Source: Pegoplata infirma
Lineage: Eukaryota > Arthropoda > Insecta > Diptera > Anthomyiidae
Assembly: GCA_963921195.1 (NCBI GenBank)
Contig: OY992539.1
Location: 42,886,657-42,950,656 of the forward strand
Direction: 5' to 3'
DNA: 64,000 bases
The number at the start of each line of letters is the position of its first letter. Position 1 is the stretch's first letter. The position numbers and the translations under genes were made by a program. The notes under the pieces were generated by a model. The model was not told the origin of the DNA. It saw nothing but the letters and a program-made list of their open reading frames with translations, and did no database searches. This document shows, in pieces, positions 35,040 through 45,160 of this stretch.

Positions 35040-35799
35040 ACGTAGAATTCATAAATTTAATTTGAAACCAAAAAAAATAATTCCACCTACTTGGTCCGAA
35101 AACATTTTTATTTAAGGAAATCACTTTTTTTTAAAGTTTAAAATTTTAAATATTAGCAATATCTCGAAAACTGTTCTTATTTTGGACCTTCAAACTTCAT
35201 TTTCGGACATAGCGTGTCGTGGATCGCAAACGTTTTTTTTTTTTAATTTGTAAACAAGTGATATCATTTGAAACTCGAAAATGATTGAAATTCATAAAAC
35301 ATCAATTATAATTCGAAAAAGATCCAATTTAATTCGACCATTAACGCTGTGTTTTATTATACAAGTCAAAAGTTATGGCAATATTTTTCCTTCCTAAATT
35401 CGTTTTGCAATATCATTGGTGTTAAAAACTAATTTGGATGATTTTTTTGTTTGTCTAACCGTAGGGGTTTGTTATTCATAAAATTCATAAAAATTCGGCA
35501 AAAAGTATTTATGATAAATGACTGTATTTTATTTTGTTTTGTTGCAACAATATATTTTTTTCATTAGCAAATATAGATTTCTGGCATGACTGTATAAATA
35601 AATGTTGGTTTACATTAATAAATATTGATTTTCATCATTTGGAATTTTTTTTATTATAACAAAAAACATTTTTCTTGCGTTATGTATTCGAATATACAAA
35701 ATAAATATTTATTCATATGTTACATACGTATTTATATTTGTGAATTTGTTTATACACAGTTGATGATTATAGTAGGGACAGATAAGTGAAAATAAGGAG
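35040..35799. other. AT-rich stretch with a minisatellite relic
   Basis: At 35270-35340, AATTATAATTCGAAAAAGAT and CCAATTTAATTCGA are two or three units of the 20-21 bp repeat at 481-885. No inverted ends remain. The remainder shows nothing recognisable. Confidence 0.45.
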
Positions 35800-35807
35800 A
35801 TTGTGAC

Positions 35808-36262
35808 AAGAGATGGGCGCGAGAATTTTGATTCACGCACTCTCATGAAATAAAAATATTGCTCACGAACGAAATTGTTTTTTCTACTCAACTTCACAAA
35901 CGAAGACTCACGAAATTAAAAAAAGCTAATTTTTAGTTTACTTTTTTTGATTTCTTGCACAAAAAGTAAATAGTTTCCTAAAAACAATCATAAAAATGTA
36001 TTAAAGTCACAATTTTGTATTAATTATCGTTTAAATTCAATATGATGACGATTTTTTTACTAGTTTTGTGTTTCAGACAGCACAAAACAATCACGCAAAC
36101 TCACAAAACAAAAATTACTCACGCACGAAATTTTTGTTTCCAATCCCGCGTAACGAAACTATTTTTTCTGATCATGCGCACTCACGATCACGTGAGTAAC
36201 AATAAATTTCACTCACGATCATTTGTGAATCACAAAAAATTCGTGTCACGTGCGCATCTCTT
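35808..36262. mobile_element. hAT-type MITE, relative of 21961-22443
   Basis: Ends AAGAGATGGGCGC and GTGCGCATCTCTT. The flanks ATTGTGAC and GTTGTGAA agree at 6 of 8 positions, an eroded 8-bp duplication. The interior has ACTCACGCACGAAAT, CACGATCACGTGAGTAA and similar segments. It is more diverged than the 21.9-kb copy and has no transposase. Confidence 0.78.
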
Positions 36263-36270
36263 GTTGTGAA

Positions 36271-36557
36271 GAAAGCTTGTAGTACTCTCTTGATAAGCAA
36301 TGTACCAAAATATGCTGCAGAGAGTAGAAATAGAAAGACCTATATTTTAGATTCAATAATCCAAGTTCAGAAACTTAATAAAAGATTACAATTTAAAACC
36401 TGTTGTCGCTCGCGTTCATGATTATGGAAAATACTATATTTAGAAAATTATTTCAGTACTCACGTATAGCCAGGAATATAAAACTTACCTAAAAAGAGAA
36501 TAAAATACATAAACAATTAGAAAATTTTCCGCTTAATTAATAAATAAGTCTACATAA
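36271..36557. other. Short unassigned stretch
   Basis: No gene, repeat pair or RNA signal seen between the MITE and the following minus-strand mini-me-like copy. Confidence 0.4.
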
Positions 36558-36800
36558 AAACAAGTAAGAAATTTATAGTCGGTCAAGACCGATCATCTTA
36601 TACCCTACACTAGTGTTTTCCGGAAAATGGGTCCCAAGTTTAAACTATGACCGATTTGATTTATCTTTTGTTAGATATTTAATAAGTGTAAAAACCATAC
36701 AACAACCAAATTTGAGTGAAATTGCCTTATTTGTGTTGCCTTATTTGTGTTTAACGACTATAGGGACTAACAATAAGTCCAAAAATGGTCCAATTATATT

Positions 36801-37272
36801 ATGAAACTTTTTGTTGCTACCTCCTATTTGACAAAAACTCCTTGTTATTTTAAAAGATTTTTACCAATAATTTTGTAATTTTACAAGCTTTTTACCAAAA
36901 AAAAATTGTAAATTTAAAATTTTTTGTCGCGATAAAACTTACAAGGAGGTTTCGAGATTTTACTTGATTTTTTGCTACCTCCTATTTTACGAGAACTCCT
37001 TGTAAAAATTACGAACTTTTTTGTAATTTTATAACATTTTTACGAATAAAATTGTAAATTTAGAACTTTTTTGGCGAAATAAAACTTACAAGAAATTCTC
37101 GTAAATTTACTACATTTTTTTTTGTAAAAAATCTTAGAAATTTGTAAAATTACAAAAAAAATGTAAATTTCAATCGAAAATTATTTGTTAAAAAACAAGA
37201 AAACTGTTAAATATTGGTAAAATTGGATTATGAGACTTTTCCTAGTAATTTGACTTGGTTTTTATTTTAGGT
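36801..37272. mobile_element. CACTC-type element with TTGACAAGG repeats, left-truncated
   Basis: GCTACCTCCTATTTGACAAA, TTTTACAAGCTTTTTACC and CTAGTAATTTGACTTGG match 29924-31059. The right end TTTTATTTTAGGTGTA shows the CACYC end. The left end is missing. Inserted in the minus-strand mini-me-like copy. Confidence 0.6.
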
Positions 37273-37716
37273 GTACAAACAAAATTTTAATTAAATATTT
37301 CGCATTTCTATAAATTTTAAGGGAATTATGTGAATATCAGGAGGGTGGTGTGTATGGGGACTACAAGAAGCACTGATTTGATTCCTATGAAATTTGGAAC
37401 GATGATTTGTGCACAAAAATTTGTATTACTTGTTAAATTTAAAAACGATATTTATTATAATACGGTTATTAGAGTCATTTAAACCAAATTTAAAGGGTGC
37501 GTTTGTTTGGGGGCTAGGTCTTAACATGGACCGATTTTTTCCAATAGGCTTCTTCCTTGGACCAAAAGATGCTTAAATCTCAGTATTTAAGTCAAATGAT
37601 TGAAAATTGCGACCTGAATCGTGCTTAAACCGTTAGATGTAAAGTCGAACGGAGTCGCTAAATCGTCTCAAAAAGTAATTCTGAGTCGCTCGGTAAACTT
37701 GAAGGTAGGTCTAGAA

Positions 37717-38057
37717 TAGGCTGACCATTCGTACTGTTTTGATCAGTACATGTACTGATTTTTGATCACGGGTACTGATCAAAAAGCGTTGTACTGATTT
37801 GTACTGATTTTTTGAAATATGTACTGATTTTTTAAAATTTCAACAAAAAAAAATATTTCTACAACAGTTGTTTTTCAACAGTCATTTTTACTGAAATATT
37901 AATTGAGTTTTTTGTTTAACCAACATTTTTTGAGTGTTTAAAAACCCATCAGTGTTTTCCCATAGCAAAGAGTTTTTAGAGAGTTATTTCTAAAAAAAAA
38001 AACAAACATTAAAACTTAGGCGTACTGATTTGAGTTCAGAAAAAAATGGTCACCCTA
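37717..38057. mobile_element. hAT-type MITE, perfect 8-bp duplication
   Basis: Ends TAGGCTGACCATT and AATGGTCACCCTA are flanked by GTCTAGAA at 37709-37716 and 38058-38065. A cluster of GTACTGATTTTTTGA-type direct repeats occupies the left third (37740-37830), and GCGTACTGATTT recurs near the right end. The interior has no transposase. The target is the family-A mini-me-like copy, whose relatives show the uninterrupted sequence. Confidence 0.88.
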
Positions 38058-38130
38058 GTCTAGAACCAATATTTCTGGTAGTTACAAACAACAGCACAAA
38101 TTTATTATACCCTGTACCCCAGTGTGGTGT

Positions 38131-38476
38131 AGGGTATACAAATTAGATAAAGTTTCTCATTTCATATGTAACACATCGATATACGTAAATAAATAATATG
38201 TTTGTAATCCTGCTTAGGGTTTAAGTCGAAATCGCATTGCCAGACTGTCTGTGGAAAACCTTAATTTTTGTCAATAAAACAGTGTGCAGTTGGATGGAGG
38301 AAATTTCCCTTTTTTTTTAATTTCAAAATCGTCAGGGTCGGAATAGTTGCCTTTTAGGGTCAATATTAAAAAAATCAAGAGTGCTGAATTCGGCTACAAC
38401 TCGGCTCCAAAAAATGGGGCGTCTGGGGCGGCTTGTCGGAGTCGGTGGGGGACACCTTTAGTATTATGACATTTAC
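38131..38476. other. Unassigned stretch with family C fragment
   Basis: About 38380-38460 (GAATTCGGCTACAACTCGG, GTCGGAGTCGGTGGGGGACA) resembles family-C mini-me-like text at 47158-47250. It is locally G-rich. No coding frame is recognised. Confidence 0.4.
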
Positions 38477-38503
38477 TACTTAAAAAAACCTTGTAAATTG
38501 ACA

Positions 38504-39273
38504 CACTCAAAATATTTTGTAGGCAAAAACAAATGAAAAACATATTTAAAACAAGTGATAAACCATCCAAGTAATTATTCATTTGTTTTAACAAACATCA
38601 ACATTTATTTTTTACTGTTAATAAAAATTTCTTAAATAAATAACACTGAACAATGCACTTTATTTTTTTTTTTGTACCAACAAATTCGAAAAAAAATAAC
38701 CTACGAAAACATTTAAAATTAATGATTGTTGCGTTATTTGCCTACGGAAACATTAAAAATTAATGATTTCGTAGGTTGTTTTTACAATTTTTCTATTGAA
38801 TTTTATTTTAAAAAATGTTTAATGAAATTTTTGGGGAATCGATCCCGAAATCAACTACATTCTGGCTAGAAACTCTACCCATCGTGCCAAAGTCACTTGA
38901 TACAAATGTGTTTTTATATTTCTATAAATAATTTTTTGAATTTTTTGTCAACAAAAAAACAACCAACATAAGTATGTAAAAATTAATGACTTTTCTTTAA
39001 AAAATGCCAACAATTTACAAAAAAAATTAAAATACCAAATCATTAAAAATTAAAGAAGAATCACTTATTTTTACTTACGGAACAAAAATAAATGACTTCA
39101 AAAATTGAATGCTAATAAAAGTCTTTATTTTTTATGTTGTTATGTTTGAAACAAAGAACAGAAATAGTCATTTAAAAAACTGAACATTGAACAATTTTTT
39201 TTCTTTTAAAAACGAAAAACCGCTAAGCTTTTTAAATAAACTACAAACAGTTAATGAAATAATTTTTTGAGTG
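38504..39273. mobile_element. CACTC-type MITE, complete, CA target duplication, tRNA-like module
   Basis: Ends CACTCAAAATATTTTG and AATTTTTTGAGTG bound 770 bp. Flanks are CA (38502-38503 and 39274-39275); the empty site in the related element is GACAAG, with a single CA. Inverted TACGAAAACATT/AATGATTTCGTA segments occupy the middle. A tRNA-like module lies on the minus strand at 38833-38892. The 24411-25929 copy is the same family. No transposase. Confidence 0.82.
38833..38892 (-). other. tRNA-like module (A-box and B-box) within the MITE
   Basis: The minus strand has TGGCACGATGGGTAGAG (A-box-like) and 28 bases later CGGGATCGATTCCCC (B-box-like, matching GGTTCGAANCC with the usual flanking pairs). 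This is the spacing of an internal Pol III promoter. No clean cloverleaf is evident, so it is a tRNA-derived segment, not a functional tRNA. The sister copy at 24.7 kb keeps only the B-box end. Confidence 0.55.
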
Positions 39274-39633
39274 CAAGAAAAGTTTGTTTAATTTTTTGTT
39301 GCTACCTCTTATTTAACAAAAATTCCTTGTAATTTTACAAGCTTTTTACCAATAATTTTGTAATTGTACAAGCATTTTACCAATAAAGTTGAAAATTTAC
39401 AACTTTTTCGGCGCAATAAAACTTAAAAGTATTTCTCGTAAATTTACTACATTTTTTTTTGTAAAAAAAAACCTTGGAAATTTTTAAAATTACAAAAATA
39501 ATTGTAAAATTACAAAATAAAAATGTAAATTTCGATCGAAAATTTTTTGTTAAAACACAGGGATGCTTTCAAATATTGATAAAACGGGATTACGAGGCTT
39601 TTTCTAGTAATTTGACAAGGTTTTTTTTTTTGT

Positions 39634-39758
39634 GTGTGGATGTGCGATTTCAAGAAAGGGGCTTGTTTTTGTGAGGTTGTTTAAAGAGAAAATAGTACAC
39701 CAAACAATTCTCAGATCATCGAACATCTTAAGGAGAGCAATTGCGTCGAAATCAACAC
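39634..39758. other. Short unassigned sequence with higher G+C
   Basis: Around 39700-39758 (CATCGAACATCTTAAGGAGA, AGCAATTGCGTCGAAATCAA) the composition is less A/T-biased than the surroundings and it continues after the next element at 40600. This may be ancestral unique sequence. Confidence 0.3.
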
Positions 39759-39760
39759 TA

Positions 39761-40597
39761 CCCAGGCAGAAAAATACAAACGGGAGAGCGCCGGCAAAGT
39801 ACTTTTTATGGTCGCTTGAGTGCTGGGAAAGCATCACAGTTTAGTACTCTCCCAGCGTCCAAAATGATAACCACGGTAAACGGTATGCCGTTGCTATTTT
39901 AAGGCGCTTTGAAAGCGCTTTAAAAACAAAAAATATGGTACTATTATAGCACTTTTAGAACAAAAAAATGGGACGTATCTAAATTGTATAAGCCCATAAG
40001 ACACAACTTTTTTCTTGTTTATTTAAATAAAGAAACTTTATTAAATTAGGATAAAAAATTGATTGACTAATTTATTAGGATAAAAAATTTCGACAAACTT
40101 TGAAATATTTTCCTGGAAAATTTTGTTTTCCGTTTTCTTTGCGTTTTGGAATAAAAAATTTATTAAAAATGCTTTTAGGAAAAATTTTGGAAAAATCCTG
40201 AAAAAAGTGGTGTATTGAACCGAAACGGGTTGTGTTCCAAAGGGATAGGCCCAGTGACATTTAATATCCGAAGTTTAAGACACTTCCTCACGAAAGAAAC
40301 AGGTGTTTTTATATAAAAGGTGTCAAGTTTGTAATATGTGGGTCATTGTGTATAAGTGACATACCATGAGAACTATCAAGGACCGGCCACTAATCCTGCA
40401 GGGAAATAAAAAATATTCCAATTGTTATGAAAATTAATAAACTTTAAAAAAAATATATATTTTGAACGGATTTAAATAGAAAAACATTGGCAAAGCGCTT
40501 GGAAAGTACTTTTTCGAATTCATACTACCTTCTAAACAAAAAATTAAGTGCTTTGCCGAGCCTTTTTCTTTGGAACGGTTGGCAGTTTCTGCCTGGG
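39761..40597. mobile_element. CCCAGG-ended MITE with TA duplication
   Basis: Ends CCCAGGCAGAAA and TTTCTGCCTGGG are flanked by TA (39759-39760 and 40598-40599). Subterminal GCCGGCAAAGTACTTTTT and AAAGTACTTTTTCGAATT are inverted partners, and GGCGCTTTGAAAGCGCTTTA forms an internal hairpin. The 837-bp interior shows no transposase. The general CCC(A/G)G end and 2-bp duplication link it to 8411-9143 and 23804-24077. Confidence 0.75.
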
Positions 40598-40599
40598 TA

Positions 40600-40845
40600 G
40601 ATAGTCACAGATGTTCAAAAAAGTACAAAAAAAGAGCACATTTACAAAAAGCCAAAGAGGCAGCTATTCCATTAATGTTTTATTCAAAAACTAGTCAAAA
40701 AAATGCATTTAATAAAAAAAATAGTTGCTAAAACTAAATTTAATTTGATCATTTTAAATTGAGAGATTTTTCTTAATTTTAACATTATTTTTGTTGTATT
40801 CTTATTTCTTAAAGTCAATCCTGCATTCAAATAACGCTCTTATTA
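40600..40845. other. Short AT-rich stretch, nothing recognised
   Basis: Flank between two MITEs; no coding, RNA or repeat signal. Confidence 0.4.
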
Positions 40846-41229
40846 CACAGTGCAACAACAAAAATCGGAATGAAATGAAACCAAAAGCAAATGAAAGTTG
40901 ACGTATTCCATAACAAACCCCTCAAGGCTTTTTTTGTTCAGCACTAGATTTTTTTTGCACGCATTTGAAGTTAGTGAACTTTAATTATAATAATAATTGC
41001 TTGAAAACTGCATAAGTGGCGTATGCTTAATTTTGTTCTTGCCTTTAAATAACAATCATACGCAACGGTGCACAGTGGATTATTTTTAATAATTTCGCTA
41101 TTCAGTAAGTACGTACGATTACAGCGAAATTCACACCGGTTATAGCTAACGTAATTTCGACCTTAAGTTTTGACGCTGGACCCACAATAAGGGCACCACC
41201 AAGTTCTGCTAAAATTTTGTATCACTGTG
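40846..41229 (+). mobile_element. CACAGTG-ended MITE, complete, TTATTA duplication
   Basis: Ends CACAGTGCAACAAC and TTTTGTATCACTGTG are flanked by TTATTA at 40840-40845 and 41230-41235. It includes GCAAATGAAAGTTGACGTAT and CTATTCAGTAAGTACGTACG. Related copies are 41931-44850 (interrupted) and 46655-47060 (minus). The apparent 6-bp duplication is unusual; a partly eroded 7-8 bp one is possible. No coding sequence. Confidence 0.75.
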
Positions 41230-41235
41230 TTATTA

Positions 41236-41930
41236 ACTATCATCATCATAATAAACAAATTATTGTGTGTTGGCAAAAACTAATCAATCAACTTGCAATA
41301 TGTTTTTTTGGGGTTAACCAATGTCCTTCTTTTCACATGATGATACTAGAAAAGGTCAGGGTAATAATGTTATTTGAATTGGAATCTTAACAAAAATAAC
41401 TAGAGAAAATATTTTTGACAAATATGGCTTTGCAACAAAAATTTATTGATTTTAATTAAATTTCTTAAATTTTCTATAAATATTTTTTCTATCGTTTACA
41501 AATTATAAATATGTAGGCAGCCAGCTATTAAGTACACTGCATTTTTAAATCTATAAATTAAATACTGGTAGTATTTAGTAGAACTATGCATAAATTGTTG
41601 AAATATTTAATGTATTGAACAACAAAAACAACAACAATAATAAAAACAACAAAATCTATGTACACTTTACAAAATTGCTATGAATAAAACAAGGAGAACA
41701 AAAAAAAAAAATGTCATCAGCACAAAAAAAAAAAAAAAAGATAGATACCATCAACAACAATGACACCCATATAGTTGATGACATATAAATGATATATAAC
41801 TGATAGCAATATAAAATGAATACAACTACAATAGATTTTGTAGTTGTATGCAAAATATGTGGACACGACAAATTATAATTACAGCGATGGGCTTTAAAAT
41901 ACAGGCAAAACAAAGGAAATGCTTTAATAA
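41236..41930. other. AT-rich stretch with AAC/AAT-rich runs
   Basis: Short simple repeats (AACAACAATAATAAAAACAA near 41630) and A-runs at 41700-41740 are present. No gene or inverted terminal repeat is recognised; openings on the minus strand are low-complexity. Confidence 0.4.
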
Positions 41931-42159
41931 CACAGTGATCAAACTTTCGGAATCGGAATGAGATGAAACTAAAAGCAAATGAAAGATGACATTTTCTATT
42001 ACAAAACCCACAATAGTCCGGTCGCCAAATGGGGAAATTTGCTTGGACCTTGAAATAGGGTCCGGAAAATATTTTATGATTGATTCTAGTTCTATTTGAT
42101 GTACTGAATCGTAATATGTGGGGTGCCGAGTGGCAACTTTAAATATTAAAGGTCAAAGG

Positions 42160-44105
42160 TCATGGGGTAAAAAAACATAAGTGACCCATTTTATAGCGAA
42201 TGTATGGGAGTCGGCTCAAAAGGATTTTTGGAGGATTTTTCTTTGATAACCACACCTTGTATCGAACATCTGATATGTTGTGAAGTTCCTTCGTGTAGCC
42301 GTAGCAATGTGCAATGAACGTTGTACACTCTGCTATACATTGTTGCATTGAAGATTCTTTGCAACCTAAGTGCTTAACTTCAATACCAGATCTCAAAACT
42401 TGTATAGCTTTAGTCTTTCTAATTCCAAAAAATTATGAAGTTGTATCACTGCCAGTGAGACAATTGACTGCTAATAAAGAGTTTGCTTGAATTCCTAGGA
42501 TATGAACTGCTGCTTCTATATCTGAGAGCTTAACCTTTTCAAAAGACTTCATCCATATAGCGCATTTAAGATTTAGGTTTTTATAAAAGTGTACAAGGAG
42601 AACAAAAACGTCGGTGTCATCAGATAAAATCTTGATATTGTTCGTTCCACAATTTGATTTGTACAATTATAACGTCTGCTTCTTCATGGTGAGTTTCCAT
42701 ACCTGTGCGAGGAATTATATCGTCAGGAGTTTTTATTTCAGTTGGAATTGTATTAGTATTAGTAATGACCAACGTATGTGGAAGAAACTCACTATGTAAT
42801 TCTTAGTAGTTGCATCCAAATCATGGTTGTTAGTTGTGTTTTATTACACGCATGGGTCAACATACTATTTCGACTTGGAAGAGGTGTGTCTGCTCTTATT
42901 TGCATGGAAGTACTGTTAACTCCTCTTTTTGATCGCGTTGCACTCTTTGGACTGTACTCGAAATACCTATCAAAGACAAGGAATGTGTCTTGTTCTGCAA
43001 CATGCTTCAAGAACACCGCAATCACCTTATTAATGTAAGTTTGTATTGTACCAACCTTTGGCCAATGAACATGCCACAATAGAGCACTAGCATCTATAAT
43101 CAATGCATTTACTGATATCCCTCTCGACGACACCTGCATTCTTAGTTGACTCATTAAAAGTGATTTCTGGAACGACGGATTCATGTCACCGAATTCATCA
43201 AATAGTGCTGAACGGACGGGTGATAATTCATATCTAAACAGAGTTTGCAGGCTGCATATTTCTAAAGTACATGTTATCATTTGCAAGGCACGTGCGTAGA
43301 TAGTCTCAGTATTATATACTTTCGTTTGTGGGACCAATATGTGTTTCTTATCATTTGAAAAAGTGAAACTTCTTTTTTCAAATGAACATAAAATCCTTTT
43401 GGCAGTGATTCCTCAAATTTTTGGTGGTCTTCAATTACCAAAGGGTTCATACATGTTTCTAGTTTTTTTCTTATTGTCTGTCTATCTTCTTCATCAGATT
43501 TAGTTCTTGCTGCACTTTCCTCTTTGAGACACGTATGTATCTTCTTTGATTCTTCACCATCTTTCATGTCTTGTACATCTTTAGAAAGCTGACCACAAAC
43601 ATGCAATGATAGTGCCCAATTCATCACCGTGTTTGGTTGCACCTTTATTCCTTTTGTTCCGCCACGACTTTTACCAAAGCGAATAAATGTTGTTTCAATT
43701 AAAATGTCGGTCCATATGCCATTTCATATTCCGGAACTATGACGGGGCACATGTTCACTACTCAGGAGCTTTTTACGAAGAACGGGGTCTAGTTGATCCA
43801 TGCTTCGCAGGTAATATGTTGCATAACGAGCATAGTTCCAATGCCCTTAAGCGAAAAAATAAGGTATCATTGCTTCAAGTGAACACAAATGCAAGGGCCA
43901 GTTACCTTCGCGTTCGGCGCGTATGAACAGTAACATGATGAAAACTGGCTTTATTCGACAAGTCTGTCCAATGTTTTGCTGTTCTTCTCTTAATTGTTAT
44001 CTTTTCCAGGTTAAACATTAAGGAGTCAAAGTCATTTACGTCTTCGTTAGAGAGAAGTGAAAGAAGTTTTTCCACAGTCATGCGTAATCCTCGAATATTG
44101 TGTGG
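42160..44105 (-). pseudogene. Uncharacterised PIN-like protein family member, broken
   Basis: Read from 44105 downward, successive frames carry the conserved core of an uncharacterised multi-copy protein family I know from arthropod and other invertebrate genomes. In order: a FIRAEREGNW block (about 43935), GHWNYARYA, FGKSRGGTKG, MNWALSLHVCGQLSKD (43642 down), HVHWPKVG and LVFDRY (43100-42950), then SDDTDVFVLLVHF (about 42625) and CLTGSDTTS (about 42450), and a CYGYTKELHNISDVR-KVW stretch. The paired Asp motifs resemble PIN/5'-nuclease folds. At least four frame breaks and internal stops and one short internal deletion make it non-functional. It has lost its N-terminus and runs into the left inverted repeat. 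Confidence 0.75.
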
Positions 44106-44310
44106 AAATTTTTTGTTGAAGAGTTTAAGATGTAGCTGTTCAAGTGAGAAGCCATGCTCTACATCAAGATGCAGCTGTGCACATGCAAGGCTGCCTTGTA
44201 AAGAATTTTGCGCGTGGGAAGGTGGCCGATTGCGTGGCAATTTGAAGATCCATGAAGCTCAATTTGATGACAGTGACAATGAAATGTCCACTTCTGATTC
44301 TGAAATTTGA
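44105..44310 (+). pseudogene. Cys-rich C-terminal tail of the PIN-like gene, inverted
   Basis: The plus strand reads LLKSLRCSCSSEKPCSTSRC then SCAHARLPCKEFCA, a Cys-x-Cys cluster, followed by an acidic DDSDNEMSTSDSEI end and TGA at 44308-44310. Family members end in just such a tail, similar in spacing to CXC (tesmin-like) Cys clusters. Here it is opposite in strand to the core and placed beside the core's 5' end, so an inversion has separated it; the breakpoint is near 44100-44112. The minus-strand opening over the same bases is a shadow. Confidence 0.7.
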
Positions 44311-44460
44311 TGTGTGTTCTGTAATATGTATCTTTGTAAAATATTCTGTAATTTTTAATTTAAGTTAAATAAAACTACACACCTTCTATTTATTACATAT
44401 TTTACCCGTTTCAAAACATATTTTATGTTGAATAGCTATCTTATAGTGTTTTTGTTTATC

Positions 44461-44527
44461 GAGCCAGGAATTGAATCCGAGACCCTTTGGAGGCAGAGCC
44501 AAAAGCTTATCCACTGCACCACGGCAT
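44461..44527 (-). other. tRNA-like module (A-box and B-box)
   Basis: The minus strand reads GCCGTGGTGCAGTGGATAAG (A-box-like), a stem-loop CTTTTGG...CCAAAGG, and CGGATTCAATTCCTGG (B-box-like). The order and spacing are those of a tRNA. No complete cloverleaf was confirmed by eye; a tRNA-derived SINE head or pseudo-tRNA is likely. It lies between the Cys-rich tail and the right inverted repeat. Confidence 0.6.
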
Positions 44528-44850
44528 TAACTAATTTATTTAACAACAAATATAAAATTTTTTGCAGCCGACTCCCATACATTCGCAATAAAATGGGTGG
44601 TTTATGTTCTTTTGACCCCGTGACCCCGTGACCTTTGACCTTTAATATTTAAAGTTGCCCAAAGGTGCCACTCTGGCACCCCACATATTACGATTCAGTA
44701 CATCAAATAGAACTAGAATCAATCATAAAATATTTGCCGGACCCTATTTCAAGGTTACATGGCTCGGTGACCGGACTACAAGGCCTTTTTTAGGTCAGAG
44801 CTAGATATTTTTACACGCATTTGAATTTGGTGATTTTGGAACGCTGTCTA

Positions 44851-45160
44851 ACAAGAAAAAAATGACTAAAAATGTGATAAAATAATGCTTATTTATGTTT
44901 ATTATCCTAGAAAGTTGTGGTAAATTACTGTTTTTTGGGTCGAAAAATCCATTTTTGATATTTATTTTTACATAAAACTTACGCTAGTGGGCGCTGTCGT
45001 ACAAATGTTGTTATTTCTTGTAGATTGTCGTAGAAAAAAACGGGGTTTTTACTTTTTTAAGGCTAAAAAATAATTTTTTAATGTTGGCTTCATTGAAAAA
45101 AAAAAAGAAATACTATCACAAAAATGGTATTTTACAAAAATATATGTTATAATATTTATA
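44851..45160. other. AT-rich spacer
   Basis: Nothing recognised, apart from a less A/T-rich CTTACGCTAGTGGGCGCTGT at 44988. Confidence 0.35.

Larger units (their letters stand above)
36558..38130 (-). mobile_element. mini-me-like retroposon, family A, copy 5 (minus, twice interrupted)
   Basis: It starts with the reversed tail (ACAAGTAAGAAATTTATAGT, then TACCCTACACTAGTGTTTTC) and ends with TTATACCCTGTACCCCAGTG near 38130. The GTCY tract is degraded to a remnant near 37640 (AGTCGAACGGAGTCGCTAAA). Two elements are nested in it: a CACTC-type fragment (36801-37272) and a hAT-type MITE (37717-38057). Substitutions suggest it is among the older copies. Confidence 0.75.
38479..39633. mobile_element. 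CACTC-type element with TTGACAAGG repeats, interrupted
   Basis: The left part CTTAAAAAAACCTTG then TAAATTGACA is cut at 38503 by a 770-bp MITE and resumes at 39274 (AGAAAAGTTTG, GTTGCTACCTCTTATTTAAC). The right end is near TTTGACAAGG at 39613-39622. The 29.9-kb relative has AATGACAAGAAAAG joined, which defines the nested insertion exactly. Confidence 0.7.
42014..44778. mobile_element. TIR element carrying a rearranged PIN-like/Cys-rich gene
   Basis: Ends TAGTCCGGTCGCC and GGTGACCGGACTA begin inverted repeats of about 200 bp (42014-42215 and 44568-44778) that share TTGAAATAGGGTCCGG and ATGTACTGAATCGTAATATG. Flanking CAA on both sides and the joined site CCCTCAAGGC in the relative support a 3-bp duplication. 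Inside are a broken minus-strand gene (42160-44105), its Cys-rich tail inverted on the plus strand (44105-44310), and a tRNA-like stretch (44461-44527). No known transposase is visible. Confidence 0.75.
41931..44850 (+). mobile_element. CACAGTG-ended MITE interrupted by a 2.8-kb element
   Basis: The left part CACAGTGATCAAACTTTCGG to TTACAAAACCCACAA (42013) and the right part CAAGGCCTTTTTTAGGTCAG to about 44850 are the two sides of one copy; the complete relative at 40846 reads ACAAACCCCTCAAGGC across this point. The right terminus is lost after about 44850. Confidence 0.72.

Noticed and set aside
42778..43038. 86-codon plus-strand opening
   Set aside because: It is antisense to the LVFDRY region of the PIN-like pseudogene, which has recognisable motifs on the minus strand.
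43687..43926. 79-codon plus-strand opening
   Set aside because: Antisense to the conserved GHWNYARYA and FIRAEREGNW blocks of the same pseudogene.
43902..44240. First 40 codons of the minus-strand opening
   Set aside because: The part above about 44105 is antisense to the Cys-rich tail, whose Cys spacing fits the family; only the lower part fits the core gene.
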